The notes below the pieces were generated by a model. The model did not search any database. It worked only from the letters and a program-made list of their open reading frames with translations, and had not been told where the DNA came from. From Terana coerulea (taxonomy: Eukaryota; Basidiomycota; Agaricomycetes; Polyporales; Phanerochaetaceae), in contig JAKOGH010000691.1 of NCBI GenBank assembly GCA_024811115.1, positions 124,001-188,000 of the forward strand: 64,000 bases of DNA, in the 5' to 3' direction. Shown piece by piece: positions 35,070 through 47,395 of this stretch. Both the position numbers and the translations under genes were made by a program. Within the stretch, counting starts at the first letter, position 1, and each line of letters starts with the position of its first letter.

Positions 35070-36097
35070 GATATGTCTTCAATCAGGTCGGCAACCTTGA
35101 TCAATAGCAAGTAAAACCAGCGTCTCAACAACGAAGGTCTTAACAATCGACAAGTTCAGCAAATAGTGTCTAGTATGACCAGACAACTTTACTAACCTTC
35201 GCATTCTAATGTGTTGATTTGAAACTTTCCGATAAACTGCTTTTATGAAGACGCTGAGGAAGGCGAGAGAGGGCACTCCAGTCACGTTGCAAGCTGTTGT
35301 GTTTACACTAGCAATTGACCGTCACCCTCTTGGAGTCTATTCATAACATGTTAAGTTCCGCGGTTCGCGCCACGTGCTCGCGAGCTGCTGAATGTGAGGT
35401 TTGTTCAGTTTGTGAGCCGCTATACACCGCAGGCCTGGGAGACTGCGCGCTGCCGTACTGCGAATAACTTAAGTAGGGGAAGAGTCAGGTTCGGGGACAT
35501 GTCGGTAGGGATGAGCGCCTATTGATACAGCGATTTTTGGGCAGGGCAGAAGCTCGTAGTCGCTGCAGCATCCATGTACCTCCACACAATCCAACAAAAG
35601 CTACACGAAAATGCGCGGACCAACGATGCCTATCGATTGGTGCAGGCGGTACAGGATTTGGGTGACATTTGGCCACGTTGTAGGGAGATTTCTCACTTCG
35701 CCAGCGATGTTGAAAAGCACGGGCGCTACGTGCTGTGAATTTGTACATGTTTGCTCGGCCTTCAGCCCCCTTAGGAATATGCTCTCGCTCCGCTCGCTCG
35801 CAAAAATGCACTGTATATGACAAACGTGACGTATAAGTACTTTCCCTTACAAATTTTGTGCAGCTCAGTCCCCGGCCCTTACAGGAGTTTGTAGTGACTG
35901 AGTATCTCACATTGCAGTCAAAGCGCTTAAGCCTGCATAGTCAAAGCGCTCAAGCCTGCATGATCAACCGGAGGATGCCGAGGCACGTGAGCAACCCGGC
36001 GTTTGGCATCAAACGCGACCCCGGGACAATGGACGTAATTATACTCATCTTGAACCGCGACTCCCACCACGACCTCCCTTCCACCAGACAGTTTAAT
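35070..36097. other. Spacer between APH-like gene and SRA gene 2
   Basis: No supported gene; weak open frames only. It contains a 23-bp tandem duplication at 35917-35962. Confidence 0.45.
35917..35962. repeat. 23-bp tandem duplication
   Basis: Two adjacent units starting GTCAAAGCGCT and differing by two bases, about 140 bp upstream of the SRA gene 2 start. Confidence 0.8.
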
Positions 36098-37812
36098 ATG
36101 GAAGTACGCCGAAAACTTGCCAAAACACGAACAAAAGGCACATACAGAGCGGATGTGTAAGTATATGTTGACGAAACATTTGAAGTAGCTGACAGGATCT
36201 CTCTACAGCCCAGGGTCCATTTTTGGCCCAATTCGAGGGACTGCTGTCGGGATGCGTTGGGAGAACCGGTGAGCTCCTTGATCATTGTGACCTTTAACAT
36301 GTCTGACGACAGTCAATATAGAAAAGCTCTCAGTGCAGCTCATGTGCACCCGCCTCTCATTGCAGGAATCTACGGCCGGAAAAGGACGGCGCGCGAAGCG
36401 TAGTGTTGGCGGGCGAATTTGCTGACGAGGACTTCGGGGAACGATTGTGCGTCCTTCCGTAATTTTTGTCTCCGAGTCCATCTCAACCTTTTCTTTCTTT
36501 CGGTAGTACATACATTGGCAGTGGCGGCCGTGAACCAGGGGTAAGTTACTCTGTCTCCTTCCATTGTCAGCCACCACATTCCACAACCACTCGCGCTGAA
36601 CTGGCAGCCAGTCGCTACCTCAATGCTATCTTACTAACGCCGTGACTGTTCTCTAGGTCCGTTTCGGCACACAGACCCTCGACCAGTCATTTGACAACAA
36701 TCTGAACGAAGCACTACGAGTACGTGACCGCACTTTATACGCTCTCCTCGGACCATCTCCGATATAACTCTGCGGTTCTCATGGTCTCCTGTCTGCGGGT
36801 AGATTTCGGCAATACGCAAGAAACCTGTGCGTGTCATCCGCGGGGCAGGTCTGAAGTCGAAGTATGCACCGAAAGCTGGGTATGTATTGCACCTGAGTCC
36901 TGTCTGCTTTCTGCATTGAACACTCGACCTTCCCGCAGATTCCGGTATGACGGTCTCTACATTGTTTCAAATGTAAGTATGTCCTTCCACAATCCAAAGC
37001 TATCGGCTCATCCGCATCGCTACAGCCCCGCGTAGAGAACGGCCCATTAGGACTCAACGTGTGCAAATTCGATTTTACGGTGCGCCCCTCCGCTTTGCCA
37101 GACTCTTGAAAGATTCAAATCCTATTTGTTGATTGCAGAGGGCTGGCGGTCAAGACCCTCTTCCATCACCAGAAGCACACCCTGACGCACACTACCAGAC
37201 CGACATTGACATTCGCCGGGCAGAATACAAGCGTTCGCGCACCGACGCCAGCAGTCCACGGTCCTCCTCGCTACAGCCGAAAGCCGGGAGCTCGAGGGAC
37301 GGCGGAAGCGATGAGACCAATGACTGGGAAGATGATGTTGATCAGGAAGATCTCTTGTGAGTTAATATCAAGTTCTTCATATTCCTGAAATGCATGCTCA
37401 GAAGTGCTCAGCGGGGATATGGATGATGTCGAGGTTGTCCTCAGACCTGTCAGAACGCACATTGTACGCGATCACCTCGCGCTATCTCATCGTTGTAATC
37501 GTTGACCTCTCTGGATAGATTGCTCTGAAGCGTCGGACCGATAACAAGAAAGACAAGGGTCAGCGGAAGCATAGGCTCATCGCTATTGGGCGGCACATTA
37601 TGCGTGTTCTGGAGCAAAAGCGGCAGGAGGAACATGACGAGGGTGGGCGCACGGCAGAGTGGTGGAAGCACGCGCTATGGGACTACATCGCTGAGGCAAT
37701 GCCAACCGTTGAAGTACCTACACCGGAACAAGTGGAACGGTGGTATCTCAACTATGAAGTCCTGGCGAAGAAGGATGATGTGGAGAGTGAGAGGAAGCCT
37801 AGCATGGCCTAG
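36098..37812 (+). CDS. SRA-YDG domain protein, gene 2 (frame break in one exon)
   Basis: Paralogue of the gene at 27152. The start MEVRRKLAKTRTKGTY precedes SIFGPIRGTAVGMRWENRK, AAHVHPPLIAGIYGR, ARSVVLAGEFADEDFGER, FTYIGSGGREPG, DQSFDNNLNEALR, RKKPVRVIRGAGLKSKYAP, FRYDGLYIVSN and LGLNVCKFDFT, then a linker matching gene 1 (HPDAHYQTDIDIRRAEYKR). Unlike gene 1, it has a helical C-terminal extension (LIAIGRHIMRVLEQKRQEEH ... WYLNYEVLAKKDD). About 11 exons. One base is missing in GGCCGGAAAAGGAC (about 36376-36384), which would stop translation after GIYGRKRTAREA. Role as a methyl-DNA reader is inferred from the domain. Confidence 0.82.
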
Positions 37813-38375
37813 TCCTAGGGTCAAGTTGAGCATCTTTAATTGGTGCGTCGCTTCGGGCTCGTCTATGACTGCCATTTCGTGCTGTTTCTCACTGGCTTGT
37901 AGGGTTAATCAGGCACTGCCGTCTCACGAGTCACTCGCCGCTGGACAAGTTAATGAGTTCAGCTTCACGATGTTTCAAATATGAAGTGGGCATGTTTTAC
38001 TGTACTGTTGTGCTTTCCGTTGTATTTCAAGCTTTGAGTCTCGCGCATCGATGTTTTTGTGCTATCAATCGTTGTGCTATCGCCTCCAACCAAATAAAAC
38101 ATCGTGGTCGATGCTTTGTCAGATGGCTTAGAGGGAAGGCGACGGCGAGTCGAGTGATGCGGCGAATGGCGGGTTTTGCCGTGCTTGTACAGAACAGTGT
38201 GGAGTTCCTAGAACTTTGTGGCGTTCACGTGGGCCTGTGTTTCTTGCTCATGCGGTTGTACACCATAACAGACATACTCTTCAATGCCGCAACGCGCGGG
38301 CAATCATCATTATTCTCTGCAGCAAACATCTCGGCCTTCATTATTTGGTGACAAGATATAAACAGAGCCGGTACA
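37813..38375. other. Convergent spacer, no gene seen
   Basis: Between the 3' ends of SRA gene 2 and the cytochrome P450. Short open frames only. Confidence 0.45.
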
Positions 38376-40298
38376 TCAATCGTTATAAACTTTGCGTTCA
38401 CGAGCGTAAACCGGCAGCCCATTCCGCGAGCACAGAGTGAACGAGGGCTGGAACTGCATCTCGAAGCCGTCCTCGAACGCGAGCTCGTATCGATGGAACA
38501 GCGCCGCCAGCGTCAGAGACATTTCCAGCATAGCTAGACCTTCGCCTAGCACAATGTCAGCAACGTGATTGATATGGAGGTGTCGGGAGCGGCGTACCCA
38601 TGCACTTGCGTGGCCCGTAGGAGAATGGGAAGTAAGAGCCTGGCTTGGCCTTTTTCTGTTCCGGCTCTCCGGACTTCGAGGTGCCCATCCAGCGCTCAGG
38701 CTTGAACTCGTCTGCATCTTCACCCCACACGTTTGGATCGCGGTGTACTGTAACACGGGGTATCGTATCAGCTCACCAGCTCGCAATCCAAACGCAGCCG
38801 GGACATACCTTGAGGATTCCACAATGCGAGCGTCGTGTTCGCCGGTAAAGTAATCCCGTCAATCTCGACGTCCTTCGGAGTGTACCGAAAGGTGCCGAAC
38901 CCTGGTCCGTTGTATCGTAGTGTCTCTTTGATGACGAGGTGCAGATACGGAAGACGTGAGACCTGCTCGATCGTCGGCACGACACAATCGGCCGGGAGCG
39001 CGGCGTTGAGCTCTTCACGGAGTTTGGCAAGGACATGAGGGTGGCGAAGCTAAGATGTATAAATGGTTGAGGTAGCTGAGAGATCAACGAAAAGCTGAAG
39101 CGCTTACGATTTCGTTTACGGCGAAGGTCATAGTATGTGCGGTTGGATCGCCCCCAGCGACAAGAAAGGTGACTATAAATTATGCCGTCAGCTTCTCAGC
39201 TGCACGCCTGTACTATCGGATGAACGCACCGTAGTTATCGACGAGCTCTTCCGCAGAGAAAAGATATTTACCGTCAGGTCCTCTTTGCCTATAAAAATTC
39301 GTCAAATACAACGTCAACGACCGTGGAAATCGATCAACGCACTGAGCTAAAATCTCAAAGATTCTTTTGCTTCCCTCGTACCCACCGTCGGTCTTCTCGG
39401 CATCGCCCACCGTCCGCGCCATTTGCACAGCAATATGCCCGAGGTCCCGCAGCTCCTTGATCGCACGGAGCATGACCCGCGTACTCTTCAAGAAAGGGAC
39501 CTTGGCGCGTAACGGGAATAGCCCGCACTTCATGAGTTCTGGAAGGACGTCGTGGAAGATTTGGAGGATACGGCAGTCCGTGCCGTCGCGGAGCGCATGA
39601 AGCTCTGTTCCGAAGGCGACGTCGCCGATGAAGTCGAGAGTGAGGAGGACATGCAGTGTCGAGAGGTCGATGACGGTCTTCATTTTCGCGGCGTTGTCGA
39701 TCCCCTCAATGAACAACTGCGCGGTAAAGAGTCAGCAGTCGAAGCATATCAGACAAGATAACTGAGATACTCACCGTCAGGTACTTGTGCAAGGAAGGGT
39801 ACTGGTCATTCACTGTGCGCGGCTGGAACGCAGGCGCGAGACCCTTACGCTGCATTTTCCACCGCTCCTGGTCCATCTGCGCGAACAGCGCACTCCCCAC
39901 TGAGTGGCTTGAATCCAGCGTACTGCGCGGGAAACTTGGGCCAATTCTCATTCGGCAATCTTCTTGATGAGGTTTGGGTCACCGACGTAAATTACCCGGG
40001 AGAAAAGGCCGTTCCACTGGGGAAGACAGTGAGTGGTGGTGCGCGGTCGCCTAAAGACGAGAGGACGTACGGTCTGGTATATGGGTCCATACTGCCGGTG
40101 CCAGCGGCGCCATTTCTCGTGCACGTCTTCCGTCATTGTCTGCTCGAGGTTTCCGGACCAGATATTCTTGACAGGAGGACCAGGGAATTGTCGACGGGCT
40201 TTGACGTAGGTATGAACGAAGGATAATAATTTGGCGACGGCGGCGGCGATGCAGAGGAGAGAGTATGGAGAGGTGAGAAAATCGTACATCGTAGGCAT
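38376..40298 (-). CDS. Cytochrome P450 monooxygenase
   Basis: ER-anchored haem-thiolate monooxygenase; substrate and CYP family cannot be assigned. The N-terminus MPTMYDFLTSPYSLLCIAAA is a membrane anchor, followed by the proline-rich FPGPPVKNIWSG. Conserved elements: WKMQRKGLAPAFQPR (C-helix region), I-helix VAGGDPTAHT, K-helix KETLR, PERW-type PERWMGTSKSG, and the haem loop PFSYGPRKCMG with the ligand Cys. It ends YARERKVYND. About seven to eight exons, with short introns including one right after the haem-loop glycine. A TATA element lies about 65-70 bp upstream of the ATG. Confidence 0.93.
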
Positions 40299-40362
40299 AG
40301 TGAGCTTTCTGCGGGATATGCGAAGGTGAGCACCACTGAAGAGCGACTCCTTGAAAATGTGT

Positions 40363-40371
40363 GTTTATATA
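40363..40371 (-). promoter_or_regulatory. TATA box of the P450 gene
   Basis: On the minus strand TATATAAAC lies about 65-70 bp upstream of the P450 ATG (40298), a good spacing for a core promoter with a short 5' UTR. Confidence 0.6.
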
Positions 40372-41605
40372 GAGTCCCGATGCGGGCGCGGAGTGCGGGG
40401 ACTTGGCTTGCGGCGCCCATGGCAGCCTTACCACCCACGACGTCCACGAGCGGCGGGAGCTCTGTCCGTACACTGGCTTCTTCCGAGCACTGTAAAGGCT
40501 AATCCGCTCGGCTTGGCTTCGACGGTGCCGGGCGATGGCTGTGAAACCCCTGGCGACCTGTGCTTCTTTCACTTCAGCATGGGCGTGACAGGTCGAAACA
40601 GCATTAGCCGATATACGAAGGCGTTGGGCGGTCTTAACGGTTCGCGGAGTGTACAATGCTTTTGCATGCCTCCGTGCCGGCGATCCGTCTGAAGGTACGT
40701 GTTGTGGCCGCTATGCATCTAAAACATTGCACACTTGACCTTTGATAAACTTAGCAAGTCTAGTCGTATGTTCAAAGCCTTCCAAAGAGGATGCAATGAT
40801 CGAGTTCGTGGTGACATCGCGAGTCCCGACGTTTGATGCCCAGCGTTTGATGCACCAAGCAACTCCGCACCTGTGATAGCCTGTTTAGCCACCCAAACTT
40901 GAATCCAGCTGGCGAAATGAACGGACTCTTAATACCACAATAACGGTAGCGACTACCGTGGCACACAGGCACCAAGCTGCGGGCAGTACTCGTAGCATCA
41001 ATTGGCTAAATAAGTGCGACTTGAGGTTAGCTCAAACGCACGCATTTCCACCACCTGAGAGTATGCATTACTTACTTGCTATATCAATAAAAAGGCCAGG
41101 CAGCCAGGCATATTAGTAGATGTTGGTGGTTCACTGTCAACCTGGAAACCTGTCGAGTCCGAGATCACACATGGACACATGTGCGCCTATCAATATTTCC
41201 TGCAAAATTGGTCCCATAGCGTGCTGCTTTCTGTGCACATCAACTGCTCCAAATATGGAGCCACTCGGGCGTACTTTGGCGCAGAAAGCTGTAAATGGGT
41301 CATTCTGAGGCAAATATTGACACTGATTTTGAGCGCTCACATAGGCGGCGGGTTCCTGGCTCCCCAGCCAACGTTTGTTTCTAGACCGTCGCTCGCCAGT
41401 ACGCCAGCGCATGCCGCACGAGGCAATGCCAAGAGGAAACAGGTTCTGCGCAGCGCGCCTGTTCATGCCCGTAGTCCGATTACATAAAGGTCGCTTGAGC
41501 TTGGCTTGAACCGCCTCTCCCTCTCTGCACGGTTCAAAATTCAGAGGTCCTCCCCAGGACTCCTCATCTCCTCATCTCGTCTCCTCGGCCTTAACTTCAT
41601 TTCAG
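40372..41605. other. Divergent spacer between P450 and MCT transporter
   Basis: Short open frames on both strands without domains. Probably promoter sequence for both neighbours; pyrimidine-rich tracts (CTCCTCATCTCCTCATCTCG, near 41560) precede the MCT start. Confidence 0.45.
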
Positions 41606-43432
41606 ATGCCGTCGTCCTCCGGCTCTGTTGACGAGAAAGTCGAGAAACCGGTCGATGTTGCCCCTCCCACTGAGCTTGAATACCCTGAAGGGGGTCTTCA
41701 CGGATGGCTCGCAGTGTTAGGATCTTTCCTCGTCTACTTTGCCTCATTTGGTGTCATAAACAGCTTTGGTGCCTTCCAGGTGAGTACAAACACAGCGTCA
41801 AGTTTGTCGGGGATGTCTCAATGATCACAGGTCTTTTATCTTGACACGTACCTCTCGCGTTATACCGCAACCGCCATAGCTTTCATCGGAGCACTTCAAA
41901 TCACGCTGCTCTACGTCGGAGGTATCGTCATTGGACCATTGTTCGACGCAATTGGGTTGAAAGTATGCCTGCGACTGCTGCTCGCTGTATGTGTGTTCAT
42001 TGTTCTCATCGTCTTTCTAGATTCTATACCCTATCGGTGCCTTGGGAAGTGTCCTGTCCCTAGTAGCGCTCTCATTTACCCGACCTCAGCACATCTGGCA
42101 GCAATTCCTCACACAGGTCCATTTATCTCTCAACTCACATCAAGCTTTCATCGCTGAATCATGTCATAGGGTGTATTCTTCGGCTTGTCGGTCGGCTTCG
42201 GCACGTACCCCGCTCTGGCCGTGGTGGGACAGTACTTCAAGACTCGTCGGGCGCTCGCTATGGGTATCGTCGCGGCAGGAAGTAGCGTTGGTGGGGTATG
42301 CCTGCCCATTATGTTCGCGAAGCTATTCGATAGGATCGGGTTTGGTATGGCCTCTACTTTTCTGTCATTGCTACGCAAACCTAACTGGAGCTTTATTGCG
42401 ACGCTCAGCATGGTCAGTCCGTGTTGCCGCTCTACTTACGCTGTGAGTCATTCCTTCCAATCTACTCTCCCCACCCATTGGTTTTGGCAACGGCTGATGC
42501 TTATGTTTGGCCAACAGATTCTGTTACTTAGTCGCCATGATTATCTCTCGTACCAGATTACCGAGGAAGTCCCTTCCGCGCGTTAATCAACTAGTTGACT
42601 TTGGTGGATTTAAGGATCCGAGATACCTCGCGCTCGCGATCGGCTCCGTGCTCGTCAACTTGGGGTTGTATTCGCCTTACTATTACATTGGTGCGTTGAG
42701 GAAATCACTTTGGTATGATGCGCTTACACAACAGCTTCTCTCAGAGCCGTTCGCCGTTCAGTACGGCGTCTCACCCTCGGTTCACACGTACCTGCTCTCC
42801 ATGATCAACGGCGTCTCGTTCTTTGGGCGCATCATGTATGTCGCTGCCATCTCTCTCGACGGACTTTCCCTGGACTGATAAATCGATTGCTCAATCCAGT
42901 GGAGGACAGCTCGCCGACCGGTACGGCCGCATGAACGTCCTCTGCCCAAGCACCCTGCTCTCCGGAATCCTGTGCCTCGCGCTCTGGCTGCCGTCGCGCG
43001 GCGCTGTCTCGCTCGTCATCTTCGCATGTACCTACGGTATGTATCATTCCTTCATTCCATCTAACATATTGTCCGCGCCCTCTGACGACGTCACATAGGT
43101 TTCTTCTCGGGCATCTTCATCTCCGTCAGTGCGGCCGCCGTTGGACAGCTCTCGCCCGTTGACCGGCTCGGCGCGCGTATTGGGACGTTCTTCTTGCCCA
43201 CAGCTGTCGCGACGCTCGTCGGCACACCGATCGGTGGTGCGTTCGTCAAGATGGGAACGCGCGGGGAATATCACCACGTAGCGATCTTTGCGGTGAGTAG
43301 TTGCGCCGGTCTGATGTCGGGTCAGGCGTAGCTGACTGTGGCTTTTTCTAGGGTGTCACGATTGTTGCAGGGAGTGCGCTGCTCTACGTCTCCCGATTCT
43401 TGTGTTCGAGAGATTTTCGGGCCAAGTGGTGA
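41606..43432 (+). CDS. MFS monocarboxylate transporter-like protein (MCT/SLC16 type)
   Basis: Plasma-membrane MFS protein of the monocarboxylate porter branch; substrate unknown. The start MPSSSGSVDEKVEKPVDVAP precedes the family motif EYPEGGLHGWLAVLGSFLVY. Further signatures: FGVINSFGAFQ, YVGGIVIGPLFD, FFGLSVGFGTYPALAVVGQY, KTRRALAMGIVAAGSSVGGV, YSPYYYIG, GGQLADRYGRMNVLCP and FFSGIFISVSAAAVGQLSP, ending CSRDFRAKW. About ten exons with short introns; all inferred joins keep the frame, so the gene is intact. It is divergent from the P450. Confidence 0.9.
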
Positions 43433-45099
43433 TTGTGCGTGGATGCGTACCACGATTTCCCTACGTGACTTGTCAATCCACCATGGGAGGAGTACTCCGG
43501 TCGATTTTTACGCTTGGTTGACAAGCTATGTTCTTGCATACGGCTGATGATGAATTCCGTACTGCAAGAGATGTCCTCCCACTGTTCTGGAGCCCTACTA
43601 AAATCAGAGCCCCAGCAAAAGTCATGAATATCTTAGTTACATCACATACTTGTCATAAACGGCTATTCTGCATGAAATGTTAACCCCAGTCATTGGCCAA
43701 ACCAGGGACGATTGATGTGAATGCATGCCGTAGTCAGAGTCTCGGGCTAGCTCCGAACCCACGTGCGAGTAACGCCACAAAGGCTGCACTTACCCTTTGG
43801 GATGTCGTAGGCGCATACCAGAGAGCGCATTATTCCGACACCTATCTGAATACGACAATGTTCATTTGCCAATGACGCACACTTCACACCTCACTGCTGC
43901 TCTTTGCACTACATACTTTTAACAGTACCGCTGACTAGGGACTCAGATTGGCTGCGCTATTGAGCCAAAAGTGCCCACTCGTCAGAACCGTGCGCAGGCT
44001 GTTTTGCATGCAATTCCTTTTTCTTCTCGGATGCAGGTATGCAGTGTGCTTTGGCCTCTATTGATAGCTGCAAAACATTTTTACATCACCTTATTATCCT
44101 CGTATACGTAGTGTCTTAGGGAAACTCTGTCACTTCCCACTCTGAGTCGGTCGGCTATGAGAAGAATGAATGTGATAATTCAAGGAGTAGGCGCAGAAAC
44201 GGTGTGAGATGCGCTCAGCAGGCCATGTAGACTCCGGAGAGCAATGGAGCCGATAACAGGATGTGGGGCTCCAACTGTGGTGGCCAGAATCCCCGCAGTG
44301 CAAGTAACCATCCTACATGAGAATCTACAACAGAATGCAATACACAGCCACATACTGTAAAGGCAGCAAGATGGTTATGCTTCGCGCGAACTCGTTCACA
44401 CAAATGCGCCGCCGACCCTAATACGCTTGCCAGGGCGCACCAAAGTTGAGAATGGTCTAACCAAAACAGCGGCGACACAAGGAATAGTCCTCGGCAAAAA
44501 GCCTCTCACACGGTCTTTAGTGATTATATGCATATTTACTAGTAGCAGCATGTAGGAAATGAAAATGTTACTTACCGTAAGCGCATGCAAGATGATGAGT
44601 GGGATGGTGTGGCATGAGTGCAGCTATGGTATCAGTCATAAAATACCGGGGTATAATTCTTCAGGCGGAAGATTCCCATGCATCCATATTGGCCGTAACG
44701 ATCCGCCAGTTCAATGGGAACTGCAGCAGAGTTCGTTCTCGTCCATAGTTGAGCTTGAGCTGAACATCAGTCACCACAGCTGTAGTATAAGCTGCATGCC
44801 AAATACCTCACAGAGTCACCTCTTCGTTTCGAGCATACACTTGAAGGTATAGTTCAACGTTATAACCGGGTCGATACAGGTTCCTTTGCGCAGTGGAAAG
44901 ATGGTGGCAGGAAGAAACGGCAGTCAAAGCGGTCGTGGCGCCTATGAATGCCATTTGCGGTAACGGCGATCACCGAGGAGACGCGTGAAGCCGCCCGAGC
45001 ACCAACGTCAGCTTTACCACATACCACATCCTCAAAATTACCCCTTCTCTTGGGCCGCCTTATTGCACAAGCTGAGCACATCCGTGCACAGCAGGACTT
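43433..45099. other. Spacer with weak minus-strand coding potential
   Basis: No firm gene. On the minus strand around 44200-44850 there are hydrophobic, coding-like stretches (LFWLDHSQLWCALASVLG; VQLKLNYGRERTLLQF) that suggest a membrane-protein relic or a multi-exon gene I could not assemble. Confidence 0.35.
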
Positions 45100-46528
45100 A
45101 TGTTAGACTCCGTTTTATCCCGCCTAACAGTGGGAGCCGTCGGTCTGACATGCAAGACCTTTCTGAACGTCGGGTACTGCTCCTCGGTCAAAGTAAACGG
45201 TTTGGAACACTTGGAGAAGGCATTAAAGGATGGGAGCCGAGAGCAGGGGAGAGGAGTTGTAACTAGTACGTTTCTATTTACTTTTCACCAGCGGTATCAC
45301 TGACTTCTGACCATGCCCATAGTCAGCAATCATATCTCAACGTGCGTACCTCCATGCCGAAGTATTGACTTCGCCCGCAATAACATCTTCAAACGCGTAA
45401 TAGCCTTGACGATCCCGTGACCTGGGGAACACTGCCATGGAGCTGGTACTTTGACTCCAGAATGACGCGCTGGTCGCTTGGTGCCGCCGATATCATTTTT
45501 ACGAACCCGTACGTTTTGTGCTTGTTCTTGTTGCGTCCCTTGCCAAAACCAACAACATCTCTCGTTAGGTAGTGTGTTCTCGGCATTCTTTCGCAAAGGC
45601 CAGACACTTGAGACGTTCCGAGGCAAGGGTATCTTTCAGCCTGCGGTAGATACAGCAATAGAGAAGCTAAATCGCGGGGACTGGGTATGTCCATTTGTCC
45701 CCCGTCAAATTACGCCGTGCTTATCTTTCCGCCATAGATACACCTTTTTGGCGAGGGCAAAATTCACCAACCGGGCAACTACCCTTCGTTATCAAGCCCG
45801 TCCGCGCTGCACCCGATGCCTCCCGATTCTGCCACGCATCAGACGAAGTTCTCCAACAAGTCGGAGCTGGACTCTCAGTCTCCACCATTACTATTACGGT
45901 TCAAATGGGGCGTGTACGTACAGCTGCACCCATCACTGAGCTAGATTTCTGATCGCTCCCTGCAGAGGTCGGATCGTGATGGAGGCTAAGGAGCCACCAA
46001 TAATTATTCCAATGTGGCTGTCCGGTGCGTTCGATACTGTCGTTATGGAACGTGAATTGACACCGTTTGGTTCGAGTAGGCTTCCAAAATCTCATGCCAG
46101 AAGGTCGCGGTTTCCCTTGGAAATACCAACCTCGGAAAGGTGTCGCGCTCAGCGTCACGTTCGGCGAGCCTATCGACGACCAAGAAATTCGACGGGCGTT
46201 GGCGTCAACTCGCACACGTCTAGCAAGCCATTCGACCGGCGGCCCAGCAGACATTGAGATCACGGCCCCAACGGCGCTGGATGCTGTCACGCCCACAAGG
46301 ATGATTGTGAAGGACGCCGAACTCAGCCTTGGGGATGCTGTAGAAGAGGAGCGAAGTCGAGCGCAAGCTGGCGAAGGGTGGTTGGGTGGTATCGTGGACG
46401 AGAAAGGCCGGGAAACGGATGAGGCGGCGAGACAGAAAGAGACGGCACGAATACGGAGCGAAGTGACCGCCGTTCTGCAGAGGGAAGTGGAGAAGCTTGG
46501 GAGAAGTGTGCTGGATCGTGGCGGATAA
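45100..46528 (+). CDS. TAZ1: Tafazzin (monolysocardiolipin / phospholipid transacylase)
   Basis: Remodels cardiolipin acyl chains on mitochondrial membranes. The start MLDSVLSRLTVGAVGLTCK is followed by CSSVKVNGLEHLEKAL, the acyltransferase HX4D motif NHISTLDDPVTWGTLP, IIFTNPVFSAFFRKGQ, the FGEGK variant of the third motif (IHLFGEGKIHQPGNYPSL), LLRFKWGVGRIVMEAKEPP, IIIPMWLSG and NLMPEGRGFPWKYQPRKG, then an acidic C-terminal extension ending GRSVLDRGG. About seven exons; all joins keep the frame. The DUF6533 gene 2 follows. A partial copy of the 3' half lies at 60285-60467 in the opposite orientation. Confidence 0.92.
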
Positions 46529-47395
46529 AGGGAAGATGTGTTCGGTATGTTTGAACATGGCTATCGTATTTCCAGCTACATACATTGATCGTTTACGGAG
46601 CAGTTGAGAAGGACTCGCGGGCGGAATGGAATCCGCTTTATGTGCGTCGGCTGTGTACATAGCTTTGCTATCTATCTTGATGTAATACCTGTTTTACACT
46701 AGAAGAGTTGCGAGCAACTTGGTGATTCGTACCGCGGCAGTGCGCTTATAATGTTCACCCGAGGAAGTCATACTTCTGTAGTTCGATCCTTGTTGGTATG
46801 GAACATCAACTGGATGTCTGCTGTGCTCATTGATAACTCGTGGTCATAGCGCGGCCATTGATAGCTCAGCCCTGACGTGTACAGGTGTTCAGGGCGAGAA
46901 CTTGGAATTGGAGTACACGTGGCAGCGCTTCTGCAATTCTCAAGTCGCAGGCTGCACCGCCAAGTTCTTTCAACAATCTACTTTTGCCCACTGCTTCAAA
47001 CATCGTCTTGGGATGAGTTAACGTTACAGCGCACTGAAGCTGCAGAAGGACAAACGGGCGTGTTCTCTGGCCCCTAGTCTCAGTCAACTCGTCGGCGGTG
47101 GAGAATGTTCACATACGAGTTACTCCGTTAGTCCATGGGTTCCCTCCTTACCCTGAGCCGACCGAATGAGACTGGCTGTTCTAGTAGTATCAGGTTCTTG
47201 GAAATGTCCGTTCCATGTATCGGTATGGCCTTCGCAGAGTGTTCTGCAAAGTGCCGGTGCTGTGCAAGCGAACAAACTTGAAATGGCCATTCCGTAACAG
47301 ATGGCGCCAAATTGCAACGCTATATGTACCCCACGGTATGTAGGGGATTTGACATTGAAGCTCGCTCGTGTGCATTCTCGCTTACATGTCGTCGA
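46529..47395. other. Spacer between TAZ1 and DUF6533 gene 2
   Basis: No gene seen; short open frames only. Confidence 0.45.

Noticed and set aside
38376..43432. Secondary-metabolite gene cluster around the P450 and MCT transporter
   Set aside because: No synthase, terpene cyclase or tailoring-enzyme set nearby; two divergent genes are not enough.
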